27,538 bases of DNA. Origin: Clostridiales bacterium UBA6330. Its GTDB lineage: Bacteria; Bacillota; Clostridia; Oscillospirales; CAG-272. A program made the translations under genes and the position numbers. Below, one piece after another: positions 16,609-24,288 of the stretch; within the stretch, counting starts at the first letter, position 1, and each line of letters opens with the position of its first letter. The DNA lies in assembly GCA_002438075.1 (NCBI GenBank), contig DJSQ01000170.1:1-27538 (forward strand), in the 5' to 3' direction. Under the pieces are notes generated by a model. That model ran no database searches. It was not told where the DNA came from and saw nothing but the letters and a program-made list of their open reading frames with translations.

Positions 16609-16636
16609 CAGGACCGCCCTCGCGGTTCTGTTTTCC
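16609..16636 (+). terminator. Terminator after the membrane-anchored hypothetical gene
   Basis: A 9-bp stem, CAGGACCGC (16609-16617) with GCGGTTCTG (16622-16630) including one G-U pair, a 4-nt loop, then TTTT and further pyrimidines. Confidence 0.75.
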
Positions 16637-16687
16637 TTTCCGCCCGCATACAATGGAACATCGAATGACGGAAAGGCGGTAAAGAAC

Positions 16688-18004
16688 ATGAAATCGGGAA
16701 TTCGGAAACGGCTTGCGGGACTGCTCTGTGCGGCAATGCTGATCGGTGCAATTGCGGCACTGCCGATTTGCGCGGAGGAAACGGGGGCGAAGGACGCAAA
16801 GGTCTTTTCGCACGGCACGGAGGTGCTCAGCGCGCGCACGGACTTGGCGCTGTATACCATGAAAGGAAATGATTTGGTCTTTACAAAGGACGCAGTGGAG
16901 CGCGGCATGAATCTCTCCGAGGTCCGCTATCTGACGGTCCTCACACTCCCGCCCGTGACCGACGGCGAGCTGCTGCTCGGCTCCTCCCGCGTGGCGGTGG
17001 GACAGACAATCTCGGGGGCACATTTGGATCAGCTCTGCTTCCATCCCGCACGGGAGGACCTTGTGACCTCCTCGTTCCGCTTTACGGTCAACGGCGCGGA
17101 ATGCGGGCTGACCTGCTCGCTCCTGATGGCGGAGGAGAAGAACAGCGCGCCCACGGTTGCTATGGCACCCGTGCTTTCCCTGAAGGTCAAAACCTACAAG
17201 GGCTTGGCGGCTTACGGAACGCTCAGCGCCAACGACCCCGACGGTGACGATATCCGCTTTGAGGTGGTCTCCTACCCGCAGAACGGCTCGCTGGAGCTGA
17301 CCGACGCGAAGGAGGGAACCTACGTCTACCGCCCGTTTGCGGACTACGTGGGCACAGACGCATTCTCCTATGTCGCGCGGGATCGCTTCGGCAATTACAG
17401 CACCTCCGCTAAGGTTTCGCTGACGGTCGACCGCCTCGGAACCTCGGTCACCTATGCGGATATGAAGGGCTCCCGAGACGAGGGCGCGGCGCTGTCCGTG
17501 ACCGAAAAGGCAATCATGAGCGGCTCGCAGGTGGGGGATCATTACTACTTCTATCCCGAGCGCACGGTCAACCGCGCGGAGTTTCTGGTCATGGCAATGA
17601 ATGCCGCAGGAATTACGGGTGTTCCCGAATGCGAAAAGACCGTGTTCGCGGATGACGCGGACATTCCCGCGAGCATGAAGGGCTACATTGCGGCGGCGTA
17701 TCGGCTCGGCTATATCACGGGCAGTCAGAAGGACGGACAGCTGTGCTTCCTGCCGAACGATGCCCTGACCCGCGCACAGGCGGCGGTCATTCTCGACCGC
17801 ATCACCGCCCCCGGCAAGGCGGCGGTAATTCCAACCTTTGCGGATAAGAGCGAGATTCCCGTCTGGGCGGCGGATGCCATCTATTCGCTCAGCGCGGTCG
17901 GCATCCTGACCCCCACGGGTGACCGCATCACCCCCACCGACACCGTAACCCGCGCACAGGCGGCGCAAATGCTCTCCGCACTGATGCGGTATCGGGAGGA
18001 ATGA
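16688..18004 (+). CDS. SLH-domain surface protein with cadherin-like domain
   Basis: A 438-residue secreted protein. A signal peptide (basic start, hydrophobic core, cleavage near ICAEE at about residue 30) is followed by a region of about 115 residues without recognised family. A bacterial cadherin/VCBS-like beta domain follows at about 155-250, with the calcium-type motif SANDPDGDDIRF and the ending TDAFSYVARDRFGNYS. Three S-layer homology repeats fill residues 255-438, marked by VNRAEFLVMAM, LTRAQAAVIL and VTRAQAAQML. SLH repeats bind pyruvylated cell-wall polymers, so the protein should be held on the cell surface. The ribosome binding site (GAAAGG) is weak and distant. Tandem repeats and a long hairpin follow the stop codon. 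Confidence 0.92.
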   Translation: MKSGIRKRLAGLLCAAMLIGAIAALPICAEETGAKDAKVFSHGTEVLSARTDLALYTMKGNDLVFTKDAVERGMNLSEVRYLTVLTLPPVTDGELLLGSSRVAVGQTISGAHLDQLCFHPAREDLVTSSFRFTVNGAECGLTCSLLMAEEKNSAPTVAMAPVLSLKVKTYKGLAAYGTLSANDPDGDDIRFEVVSYPQNGSLELTDAKEGTYVYRPFADYVGTDAFSYVARDRFGNYSTSAKVSLTVDRLGTSVTYADMKGSRDEGAALSVTEKAIMSGSQVGDHYYFYPERTVNRAEFLVMAMNAAGITGVPECEKTVFADDADIPASMKGYIAAAYRLGYITGSQKDGQLCFLPNDALTRAQAAVILDRITAPGKAAVIPTFADKSEIPVWAADAIYSLSAVGILTPTGDRITPTDTVTRAQAAQMLSALMRYREE

Positions 18005-18010
18005 TCGCGC

Positions 18011-18079
18011 GGAACAAGTCACGGAACAAGTCCGGCACAAGTCACGGAACAAGTCACGGAACAAGTCCGGAACAAGTCG
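18011..18079. repeat. Six tandem 11-12-bp repeats
   Basis: Six consecutive units of GGAACAAGTCAC or GGAACAAGTCC, with one GGCACAAGTCAC variant, start 7 nt after the SLH gene stop. The copy number is likely to vary between strains by slippage. No coding role is evident. Confidence 0.9.
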
Positions 18080-18119
18080 CAGGCAGGTCGGGAAAGGTAT
18101 ATTTTCCGACCTGCCTGCG
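18078..18119. terminator. Long hairpin downstream of the SLH gene
   Basis: An 18-bp stem with one G-U pair (18078-18095 with 18102-18119) and a GGTATA loop follows the tandem repeats directly. The right arm is followed by AAAATATG, not by a T-run, although a T8 tract lies at 18141-18148. It could be a terminator for the SLH transcript or a structural 3' end. Confidence 0.5.
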
Positions 18120-18157
18120 AAAATATGTGGATTGCGGGACTTTTTTTTGAAAACCTC

Positions 18158-18186
18158 TTGCAAAACGGGAAAAAATCTGGTATAAT
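18158..18186 (+). promoter_or_regulatory. Sigma-A promoter of the SRP RNA
   Basis: TTGCAA (18158-18163), 17-nt spacer, TATAAT (18181-18186). Transcription would start near 18194. Confidence 0.88.
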
Positions 18187-18193
18187 AGGAATG

Positions 18194-18445
18194 TACGGTA
18201 TCAGACTGTAAAACGAGGCCATACCAGCCGGGGGAGTAGCGGAGCCCTGAACCTGAAATCCGCTGTAGCAGGGGTGGATCCCTCTTTTGAGGAACGATCC
18301 TTGGCGAATGAAGCGCTGTCGCTGTGTTGAGAAATGGGTCTTGCGCAATCGGAAGCTGTGAATCATGTCAGGTGGGGAACCAAGCAGCATTAAGCAGTCA
18401 GCCCGATGTGCCGCGAGGGTGCCTGTTTTGAGCAGAGGCGGCGAA
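18194..18445 (+). ncRNA. ffs: Signal recognition particle RNA, large (Alu-containing) bacterial type
   Basis: The conserved SRP core is clear: GTCAGG (18367-18372), a GGGGAACC apical segment, then AGCAGC (18383-18388), the helix 8 Ffh-binding site. The 5' part has the Alu-domain signature GTAGCGGAGCCCTG followed by CCGCTGTAGCAGGGG, as in Bacillus and Clostridium scRNA. Near the ends, AAAACgAGGC (about 18210-18219) can pair with GCCTGTTTT (18421-18429), closing the molecule. A promoter is correctly placed upstream and dnaX follows, the usual Firmicutes order. It guides the Ffh-dependent insertion of membrane and secreted proteins. The exact ends are estimated. Confidence 0.93.
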
Positions 18446-18595
18446 GCTCGCGCGGAGGTGACTTTCGATTTTGAGGTGTATGGTCTTGTTTTGCAGTCCG
18501 GTGCCGTCATTTTGTTGCAGAATTTGCCGACCGCGTGCCGATTCCCAAGGGAATTTTGCATCGCGGCGTTTTTTTGTTGCGGAAGGAGTGACGGA

Positions 18596-20185
18596 ATGCA
18601 CCAAGCGCTTTACCGGAAGTGGCGACCGAAAACCTTTGACGATGTCTGCGGTCAGGAGCAGGTGACATCGGTTCTGAAATACGAAACGGAGCATCGGGCT
18701 TTTAGCCATGCCTATCTGTTCTGCGGCTCGCGCGGAACCGGAAAAACGACCTGCGCGAAAATTCTTGCAAAGGCGGTCAACTGCGAGCATCCCGTAAACG
18801 GCAGTCCGTGCGGGGAATGCGCCGCCTGCCGCGCGATTGAGGACGGCAGTGCGACCGATGTGTTGGAAATGGACGCGGCATCCAACAACGGCGTGGACAA
18901 CATCCGCGACATCCGCGATGAGGTGGTCTATGCGCCGTCATCGCTCCGCTACCGTGTGTATATCATCGACGAGGTGCATATGCTGTCGGTCAGCGCCTTC
19001 AACGCGCTGCTGAAAACGCTGGAGGAGCCGCCCGAGCACGTTGTGTTCATTCTGGCAACCACCGAGCTGCAAAAGCTGCCCGCAACCATCATTTCCCGCT
19101 GTCAGCGGTTCGATTTCCGGCGGATTTCGCTGGACGCGCTGACGGGTCGGCTGACCTATATCGCGGAGCGGGAGAACATCGAGCTGGAGTCGGAAGCCGC
19201 ACGGATGCTGGCAAAGCTGGCACAGGGCGGAATGCGCGATGCCATCAGCCTGCTGGAGCTTTGCGCGGGCTATCATTGCAAAATCACGCCGCAGGTCGTG
19301 ACCGATGCAGTCGGCATGACGGGGCGGGACGCAATGCTCCGCACCGCACAGGCAATCGCGGAGCGCGACTATGACAGCCTGTTTGCGCAGGTGGACGAGG
19401 TGGTCCGCTCGTCAAAGGACCTGATTGTGTTCTGGCAGGACCTGATTTCGCTGTGGCGGGATATGCTGGTGGTCAAAGCAACCGCGCGGGCGGGGGCGTA
19501 CCTCGACCTGACCGACAGCGAGGAGGAGCAATTGCGCGCGGCGGCGGGAAAATTTACCCGCGAAACCCTGCTTTACCACTGCAAGCTGCTGGAGGACGCG
19601 CTGTTTGCCATGCAGAAGGCGAACGCGGTCAAGCGGATTGTCGCGGAGCTGACGCTGACGAGAATGTGCGATGAGGCGATGGACACCTCAAACGAGGCGC
19701 TTCTCTCCCGCATTGCAAAGCTGGAGGACCGCGTGGCGCTCGGCGGTGTTGCGGCACCGTCACCCGTGGCGGAGGCGGCACAAAAGCCCGCACCGAAGCA
19801 GGCACCCGAGACCGTTACCCCGCAAAAGCCCGCACCAAAGGCGGCACCCGCGCAAACGGGGACCGAAGGTGACGGAAAACGGGTTCTCAAGCCCTTCCGC
19901 GCATGGCGGGAGCTGATTGAACGCGTGGGGCAGAGCGACCCGATGCTGTCATCCTTCTGTCGGAATGCGGAGGCATATACCACCGATGGGGGTGATTTTA
20001 TCGTGCGGTTCCCCTCGGATTTTGCAAAGAGCATGACCGAAAAGGGCGGCGGACGGGAAAAGCTGCGCGCGGCGCTGATTGCCACGGCGGGCAAGGACGT
20101 CCCCGACAGCCAACTTTTGCTGGAGGTCAAGGGTAAAACGCAAGCCTCGGTGCTGGATGAAATCATCGCGGCGGCGGACGAATAA
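18596..20185 (+). CDS. dnaX: DNA polymerase III subunit gamma/tau
   Basis: A 529-residue clamp-loader ATPase that assembles the sliding clamp and links polymerases at the fork. The start MHQALYRKWRPKTFDDVCGQ has AAGGAG seven bases upstream; the frame runs open back into the SRP RNA gene, which is rejected. It shows Walker A GSRGTGKTTCAK (about residues 42-53), a four-Cys zinc module CEHPVNGSPCGECAAC, Walker B IIDEVHMLS and the sensor ISRCQRFDF. A Pro/Ala-rich linker near residues 395-425 joins the domain III and tau-like C-terminus. I see no convincing slippery site for a separate gamma product. It is followed by ybaB and recR. Confidence 0.97.
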   Translation: MHQALYRKWRPKTFDDVCGQEQVTSVLKYETEHRAFSHAYLFCGSRGTGKTTCAKILAKAVNCEHPVNGSPCGECAACRAIEDGSATDVLEMDAASNNGVDNIRDIRDEVVYAPSSLRYRVYIIDEVHMLSVSAFNALLKTLEEPPEHVVFILATTELQKLPATIISRCQRFDFRRISLDALTGRLTYIAERENIELESEAARMLAKLAQGGMRDAISLLELCAGYHCKITPQVVTDAVGMTGRDAMLRTAQAIAERDYDSLFAQVDEVVRSSKDLIVFWQDLISLWRDMLVVKATARAGAYLDLTDSEEEQLRAAAGKFTRETLLYHCKLLEDALFAMQKANAVKRIVAELTLTRMCDEAMDTSNEALLSRIAKLEDRVALGGVAAPSPVAEAAQKPAPKQAPETVTPQKPAPKAAPAQTGTEGDGKRVLKPFRAWRELIERVGQSDPMLSSFCRNAEAYTTDGGDFIVRFPSDFAKSMTEKGGGREKLRAALIATAGKDVPDSQLLLEVKGKTQASVLDEIIAAADE

Positions 20186-20223
20186 AACGAAAAAACGGAT
20201 GATATAAAAAAGGAGAATTTACT

Positions 20224-20580
20224 ATGAGAGCAAACATTCCGAAGGGACTGGGCGGGGGACCGCAGAATATGCAGGCGCTGATGCGTCAGGTGCAGAAGGC
20301 GCAGGAGGAGGTCGCGCAGAAGCAGGAGGAGCTGGACGCACGGGAATATGATATTTCCGCGGGCGGCGGCGTGGTCAACGTGAAAATCAACGGCAAGCGG
20401 GAGATTCTTGCAATCGACCTCAAGCCCGAGATTGTCGACCCCGATGACATCGAAACGCTGTCGGACATTCTGGTCGCGGCGGTCAACGAGGCAATCAAGC
20501 GCGTGGATACCACCAACGCCGATGAGCTGAACCGCATCACGGGACAGGTCAACCTGCCGAATATCCCGGGGCTGATGTGA
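20224..20580 (+). CDS. ybaB: YbaB/EbfC nucleoid-associated protein
   Basis: A 118-residue DNA-binding protein that forms tweezer-like dimers and is thought to affect nucleoid structure and recombination. A charged, Gln/Glu-rich helix (VQKAQEEVAQKQEELDAREY, residues about 21-40) is followed by the conserved strand segment SAGGGVVNVKINGKREILAI and the helix AVNEAIKRV. The N-terminal Gly-rich ANIPKGLGGGPQNMQAL is a common extension in Firmicutes members. AAGGAG precedes the ATG. It lies between dnaX and recR, its conserved place. Confidence 0.96.
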   Translation: MRANIPKGLGGGPQNMQALMRQVQKAQEEVAQKQEELDAREYDISAGGGVVNVKINGKREILAIDLKPEIVDPDDIETLSDILVAAVNEAIKRVDTTNADELNRITGQVNLPNIPGLM

Positions 20581-20584
20581 GGAC

Positions 20585-21187
20585 ATGGCGGAATACATTG
20601 AATCCCTCCAGAATCTGGCGGAGCAGTTCGGCAGACTGAACGGGGTTGGCAGAAAGAGCGCCATGCGCATGGCGTTTTCGGTGCTGGATTGGACCGATAC
20701 CGATGCGGAAGCCTTCGCCGCCGCGATTCTCGATGCCAAACGGAAAATCCACCTCTGCCCGATTTGCCAGAACCTGACCGACCGCGAGGTCTGCCCGATT
20801 TGCGCCGACGAAAACCGCGACCGCTCCACGGTCTGCGTGGTGACCGACGTGCGCGCGGTGCTGGCGATGGAGCGGGTGCGCGAATATCGCGGCGTGTATC
20901 ACGTCCTGCACGGACTGATTTCCCCGATGAACGGAGTCACGCCCGATAAGCTGAAAATCAAGGAGCTGTTGGAGCGCGTCGGAAAAGGCGACGTGGAGGA
21001 GGTCATTGTGGCAACCGACCCGAACGTGGAAGGGGAGGCGACCGCAATGTATCTTTCGCGCCTGCTGAAGCCGCTCGGCGTGCGCGTGACAAGACTTGCC
21101 TACGGTGTCCCCGTTGGCGGAGACCTCGAATATGCCGATGAAGTCACCCTCTACCGCGCCCTGCAAGGGCGGCGGGATGTGGAATAA
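20585..21187 (+). CDS. recR: Recombination protein RecR
   Basis: A 200-residue ring-forming repair protein that works with RecF/RecO to load RecA at gaps. The order is the N-terminal helix-hairpin-helix region (LPGVG-like LNGVGRKSAMRMAF, about 18-32), a zinc finger CPICQNLTDREVCPIC (58-73), a TOPRIM domain (VCVVTDVRAVLAMER to ATDPNVEGEATAMYL) and a C-terminal Walker-B-like GVPVGGDLEYADEVTL. It starts 4 nt after ybaB, so translation is coupled. The first TOPRIM acidic residue is Thr here; such substitution also occurs in other Firmicutes RecR as far as I recall. A terminator follows at once. Confidence 0.97.
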   Translation: MAEYIESLQNLAEQFGRLNGVGRKSAMRMAFSVLDWTDTDAEAFAAAILDAKRKIHLCPICQNLTDREVCPICADENRDRSTVCVVTDVRAVLAMERVREYRGVYHVLHGLISPMNGVTPDKLKIKELLERVGKGDVEEVIVATDPNVEGEATAMYLSRLLKPLGVRVTRLAYGVPVGGDLEYADEVTLYRALQGRRDVE

Positions 21188-21192
21188 AGAAA

Positions 21193-21227
21193 GCCCGCCC
21201 AAACCGTTCGGTTTGGGCGGGCGTTTT
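21193..21227. terminator. Bidirectional terminator between recR and the collagen-like lipoprotein gene
   Basis: A 13-bp perfect stem, GCCCGCCCAAACC (21193-21205) with 21210-21222, loop GTTC, then GTTTT on the plus strand. On the minus strand the stem is followed by TTTCTTT, so it can end both convergent transcripts. Confidence 0.93.
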
Positions 21228-21234
21228 CGGACCT

Positions 21235-23853
21235 TTATTGATTTTGATTAAACGCATAAAGCATTTTTTCTTGTAAACTTTGGATATTGTTATTCCATGA
21301 ATCTCGATTTGCAGCTATTACCGTCGCAAAACTCCCTCCTTTATTGGCTCTAAAGTATTCGTACAACTTGCTGGTAATTCCAATATTATCCCAAATGTAC
21401 TCAAAGCTCGGGTGGACATTATCGAGAATCAGGTTTACCGTTTCGACTTTCTCTGGGTTCGTGGAGTCTTTTGCTGAGAGAATCGTTTCCACATAGACGG
21501 GGCGGATTTCCTGCGTGGAGTACAGACCAAGCGTTTCCAACGTTGCGGTTGCCGCCGAAATATCGCTTGCCCGTCCGACTGCAATTATGGATAGATTGGT
21601 GGATGTTGAAATGTAGCTTGCCTGTTCGTTGTTTTGTTTCGGAAGCGGAAGAATGCTGTATTCAAACGGTGCACGCTGCTTCAGTTCGGTTGCAGTTTTA
21701 AGTGGTGCGCACAGGAACATGGTTTTTCCGTCTATAAATGCTTGTATTGCATCAGAAGGGTCCGATGATATTGTTGCTTGTTTTCTCAAGAAGCTTGAAA
21801 GGTCATCTGCCTTAGTGACTGTTTTTTCGTTAGAAAGAATTTGTATGATATCTCCATCATCCCGTCCGGTTATATGGAAGTCGAGACCATACAGCATGGA
21901 TACCGCATGAGATGGTACCGTGAAAGTCAGTCCGGAGGTTTCCGAATTGTCCCAATTCATGATATATTCTTTTAGCTTTTCATAGGTCCATTCATTGTTT
22001 TCCAAAAGGGAAGCATCGAATGCGGAGGTTTTGCAGAATAAAACCGTGGTGTTATCCCATGTGGAGGGAGTCATATCTCCTGTAACAAAAGGAAGAAATC
22101 CTCTAACCATAGCTTCCTCGTTGAAGATCTGATTGTACCATGGGCTGGAAAGATTGACATGATTGTTCTCTGCTTCACGTGCAAGGTTATAAAAGTATCC
22201 ATCAGTGGCTAAAATGGCTTGAGTGGAATCCAGCACAAATAAATCGAACATCTCATCCGACATAAAAGATTGACGAATCGTCGCAGCAAGATTATCCCGC
22301 TCCACGAAAGAAGTGGTGAAGATAATGTTTAGCTTTTTCTCCATTGCCGTATTGCGCACATAAGTAGCTTGGTCTATCACGGTGGAGAAATCGTTGTCGT
22401 TCCATATAAAATATTGTCTTTCGTTATTGGGAATCAGCATTTTGACTTTCTTGCCGTTAAAATCGAATTTCTCCTCTTCCTCCTCCGCCGTTGCGGGGTC
22501 ATAATCGCAGGTTACAGAGCCGGACCAATCAAGATTCCATTCGGGGCAGGCTTTGGCAAGCGCTTCCCACTGTGCGGCGGTTCCGGTGTAGTAAACTGAC
22601 ATAATTTTACTGCATTTACGAAACATTCCGTAGCCGAGGTGTTTCACACTGCTTGGAATGATTACCTTGCGTAGTCCGTTATGGGAAAGTCCTTCTGCCG
22701 CAATACCGATTGTGTCATCCCGTAGAGCCACTTCTTTAACGTTGGCATCTGACTCCGTGTAAAGGACCCAACCGTCGAAGTAACATACATGGTTGATTGT
22801 TTCGGTAAGCAGCTCGCACCCCGCAAATGCGGCGTAACCGAGTGCTTGGACGCTTTTCGGCAGCTTGATTCCCGTCAGCTTTTCGCAATTCCCAAAGGCA
22901 AAGCCGCCAATGGAAATGATACCTTCCGGCAGATTTGCTTTTTCCAGCTTGTTGCAGCCGTTAAACGCATTGTCACCAATGCTTGTGATGCTGTCGGGAA
23001 TGATAACCTCAACCAATGCCTTGTGGTCTCTGAATGCCTCCGAGAGAATGGCAGTTACTGCCTTTCCATTGCAGGTTGAAGGAATGATGATTTTATCCAG
23101 ATATTTTGTTCTTGTCCCCATGACCCCGTAGGTCCCATTTGGCAGGGGATAAAATTCCAGCCCCTCTGTGCCTTCATAGATTGCACCGCTGCCAACTCTC
23201 CCAATCTTTACGGGATTATCAGGGTCATCCGTGTAAGTCACCATCAGCCAGCCGTCCACGATCTCCATTTTCAGGATTCCGCGCCCGTCTTTTCCGGCAT
23301 CACCTTTATCGCCGATGTCACCTTTATCGCCCTTTTCGCCTTTCTCGCCGGTGTCGCCTTTCTCACCTTTATCGCCTACATCGCCTTTCTCACCCGTATC
23401 GCCTTTTTCGCCTACATCGCCTTTTTCACCCTTTTCGCCAACGTCTCCTTTTTCTCCTTTTTCGCCGGTGTCACCCTTATCGCCTTTTTCGCCGATGTCA
23501 CCTTTGTCACCCTTTTCGCCCTTTTCGCCGGTGTCACCTTTGTCGCCCTTCTCGCCAATGTCACCTTTGTCACCCTTTTCGCCCTTCTCGCCGGTGTCAC
23601 CTTTGTCACCCTTTTCGCCCTTCTCGCCGGTGTCACCTTTGTCGCCCTTCTCGCCGGTGTCACCCTTGTCACCTTTGTCACCTTTTTCGCCCTTTTCTCC
23701 GACCTCACCCTGTTCGCCTTTTTCGCCAACAAGGTCTGTTTGGTCGCAGGAGGTCAATGCACCGAGCATCAGAATGACCGCCAGCAACAGGGTCAACAGG
23801 GAAGTGCCAAGTCTTTTGAGGGATGCGAGGGATGCCGAATTTCGTGTTTTCAT
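21235..23853 (-). CDS. Chimeric lipoprotein: collagen-like + leucine-rich repeats + solute-binding-like domain
   Basis: An 872-residue predicted surface lipoprotein. The signal peptide ends in lipobox LTSC with Cys36. Residues 43-192 are about 50 uninterrupted Gly-X-Y triplets, almost all GEK, GDK, GDT, GDI or GDV, with no proline. Residues 230-452 hold BspA/LRR_5-type repeats (IIPDSITSIGDNAFNGC, LPEGIISIGGFAFGNC, IPSSVKHLGYGMFRKC), usually linked to adhesion. After an acidic EEEEE linker, residues 463-872 resemble a family-1 extracellular solute-binding protein (ATYVRNTAMEKKLNI, SDEMFDLFVLDSTQ, WTYEKLKEYIMNW). No transporter genes are adjacent. AGGAGG lies nine bases before the ATG. The coding region is more AT-rich than the neighbours, suggesting a different origin. 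Domain calls are by eye; ligand and role are unknown. Confidence 0.9.
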   Translation of the reverse strand: MKTRNSASLASLKRLGTSLLTLLLAVILMLGALTSCDQTDLVGEKGEQGEVGEKGEKGDKGDKGDTGEKGDKGDTGEKGEKGDKGDTGEKGEKGDKGDIGEKGDKGDTGEKGEKGDKGDIGEKGDKGDTGEKGEKGDVGEKGEKGDVGEKGDTGEKGDVGDKGEKGDTGEKGEKGDKGDIGDKGDAGKDGRGILKMEIVDGWLMVTYTDDPDNPVKIGRVGSGAIYEGTEGLEFYPLPNGTYGVMGTRTKYLDKIIIPSTCNGKAVTAILSEAFRDHKALVEVIIPDSITSIGDNAFNGCNKLEKANLPEGIISIGGFAFGNCEKLTGIKLPKSVQALGYAAFAGCELLTETINHVCYFDGWVLYTESDANVKEVALRDDTIGIAAEGLSHNGLRKVIIPSSVKHLGYGMFRKCSKIMSVYYTGTAAQWEALAKACPEWNLDWSGSVTCDYDPATAEEEEEKFDFNGKKVKMLIPNNERQYFIWNDNDFSTVIDQATYVRNTAMEKKLNIIFTTSFVERDNLAATIRQSFMSDEMFDLFVLDSTQAILATDGYFYNLAREAENNHVNLSSPWYNQIFNEEAMVRGFLPFVTGDMTPSTWDNTTVLFCKTSAFDASLLENNEWTYEKLKEYIMNWDNSETSGLTFTVPSHAVSMLYGLDFHITGRDDGDIIQILSNEKTVTKADDLSSFLRKQATISSDPSDAIQAFIDGKTMFLCAPLKTATELKQRAPFEYSILPLPKQNNEQASYISTSTNLSIIAVGRASDISAATATLETLGLYSTQEIRPVYVETILSAKDSTNPEKVETVNLILDNVHPSFEYIWDNIGITSKLYEYFRANKGGSFATVIAANRDSWNNNIQSLQEKMLYAFNQNQ
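23278..23727 (-). repeat. Tandem 9/18-bp coding repeats of the collagen-like domain
   Basis: DNA encoding residues 43-192 is a continuous array of 9-bp-based units (on the plus strand, variants of TCACCTTTGTCGCCC and TTCTCGCCGGTG). The third-base variety shows it is not a very recent expansion, but the array should still be prone to length change by recombination or slippage. Confidence 0.95.
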
Positions 23854-23871
23854 AATTTTTTACCTCCTAAA

Positions 23872-24168
23872 AATGAAAAGTGCGCCAGCCGAAGCTCGCG
23901 CACGAAAAACACAAGCTCCGGTTGTCGCCAAACAATAAGAGTACAGTTTTAGGAATACTATTGTTATGCCACAATCGTTCTGTCCCACTATGCCACAATC
24001 ATGCTATCCTAAATTATCCCCATGTCCGGAATTTGTGCTTTTGCCAAATTCTTTGGGGACAAATACAAAACATTAGTGAGATAAATAGGGAGAAAACAAT
24101 TTTGGGTATAACAATAAAACCGGGGAGGTGTAGTATGCCCGTTGAAAAACTGATTCTTACTGTTTGGC
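23872..24168 (-). ncRNA. Structured leader/small RNA, proximal copy (A)
   Basis: Read on the minus strand from a promoter at 24175-24203. The 5' end CGCCAAACAGTAAGA (24169-24155) pairs over 15 bp, with one G-U, with 23940-23926, closing the molecule. Inside are an ACC/GGT-closed hairpin with loop UCCCC (24119-24131 region) and a hairpin GAAUUUG/CAAAUUC (24051-24029) with a GCAAAAGC loop inside an outer GUCCCC/GGGGAU stem. The 3' end has GUGCGC/GCGCAC (23903-23880) with a UUCG loop and TTTT. The AGGAGG of the lipoprotein gene follows at 23868. It could be a 5' regulatory leader, an independent small RNA, or both. I do not recognise the family. Confidence 0.6.
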
Positions 24169-24174
24169 GCTTTC

Positions 24175-24203
24175 AGTATACCATAATCGGTTGCATTTGT
24201 CAA
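24175..24203 (-). promoter_or_regulatory. Promoter of RNA copy A and the lipoprotein gene
   Basis: Minus strand TTGACA (24203-24198), 17-nt spacer ending ATGG, TATACT (24180-24175). The start site would fall at about 24168, the first bases of the closing helix. Confidence 0.88.
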
Positions 24204-24242
24204 TAGAATTTTTCTATTTTTTGGGATTTATTTTTTATATCG

Positions 24243-24280
24243 AAAGTCCCCTCGTCGGAATACCGAAAAGGGGACTTTTT
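24243..24280. terminator. Hairpin between the two RNA modules
   Basis: AAAGTCCCCT (24243-24252) pairs with AGGGGACTTT (24269-24278), with an inner TCGG/CCGA helix; TTTTT ends the plus-strand side. On the minus strand it lies just past the end of RNA copy B and would insulate it from copy A. Confidence 0.75.
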
Positions 24281-24288
24281 GTCTTTAT

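Noticed and set aside
16289..18163. 624-codon minus-strand frame opposite the SLH gene
   Set aside because: The plus-strand product has a signal peptide and SLH repeats. The minus product is low-complexity Arg/His-rich and crosses the tandem repeats.
19735..19870. dnaX programmed frameshift site
   Set aside because: Only short A4 runs occur in the linker; there is no A6-7 slippery heptamer followed by a stop.
20800..20860. RecR TOPRIM Glu replaced by Thr as a loss-of-function sign
   Set aside because: Other Firmicutes RecR proteins, as I recall, also vary at this position, and all other motifs are intact.
23278..23727. CRISPR array
   Set aside because: The regular repeats are in frame and encode Gly-X-Y triplets; there are no spacers and no cas genes.
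23926..24169. Miniature inverted-repeat transposable element (MITE) bounded by the GCCAAACA arms
   Set aside because: Similarity between the copies continues beyond the arms into promoter and terminator. The arms vary in a pairing-preserving way and no target-site duplication is visible.
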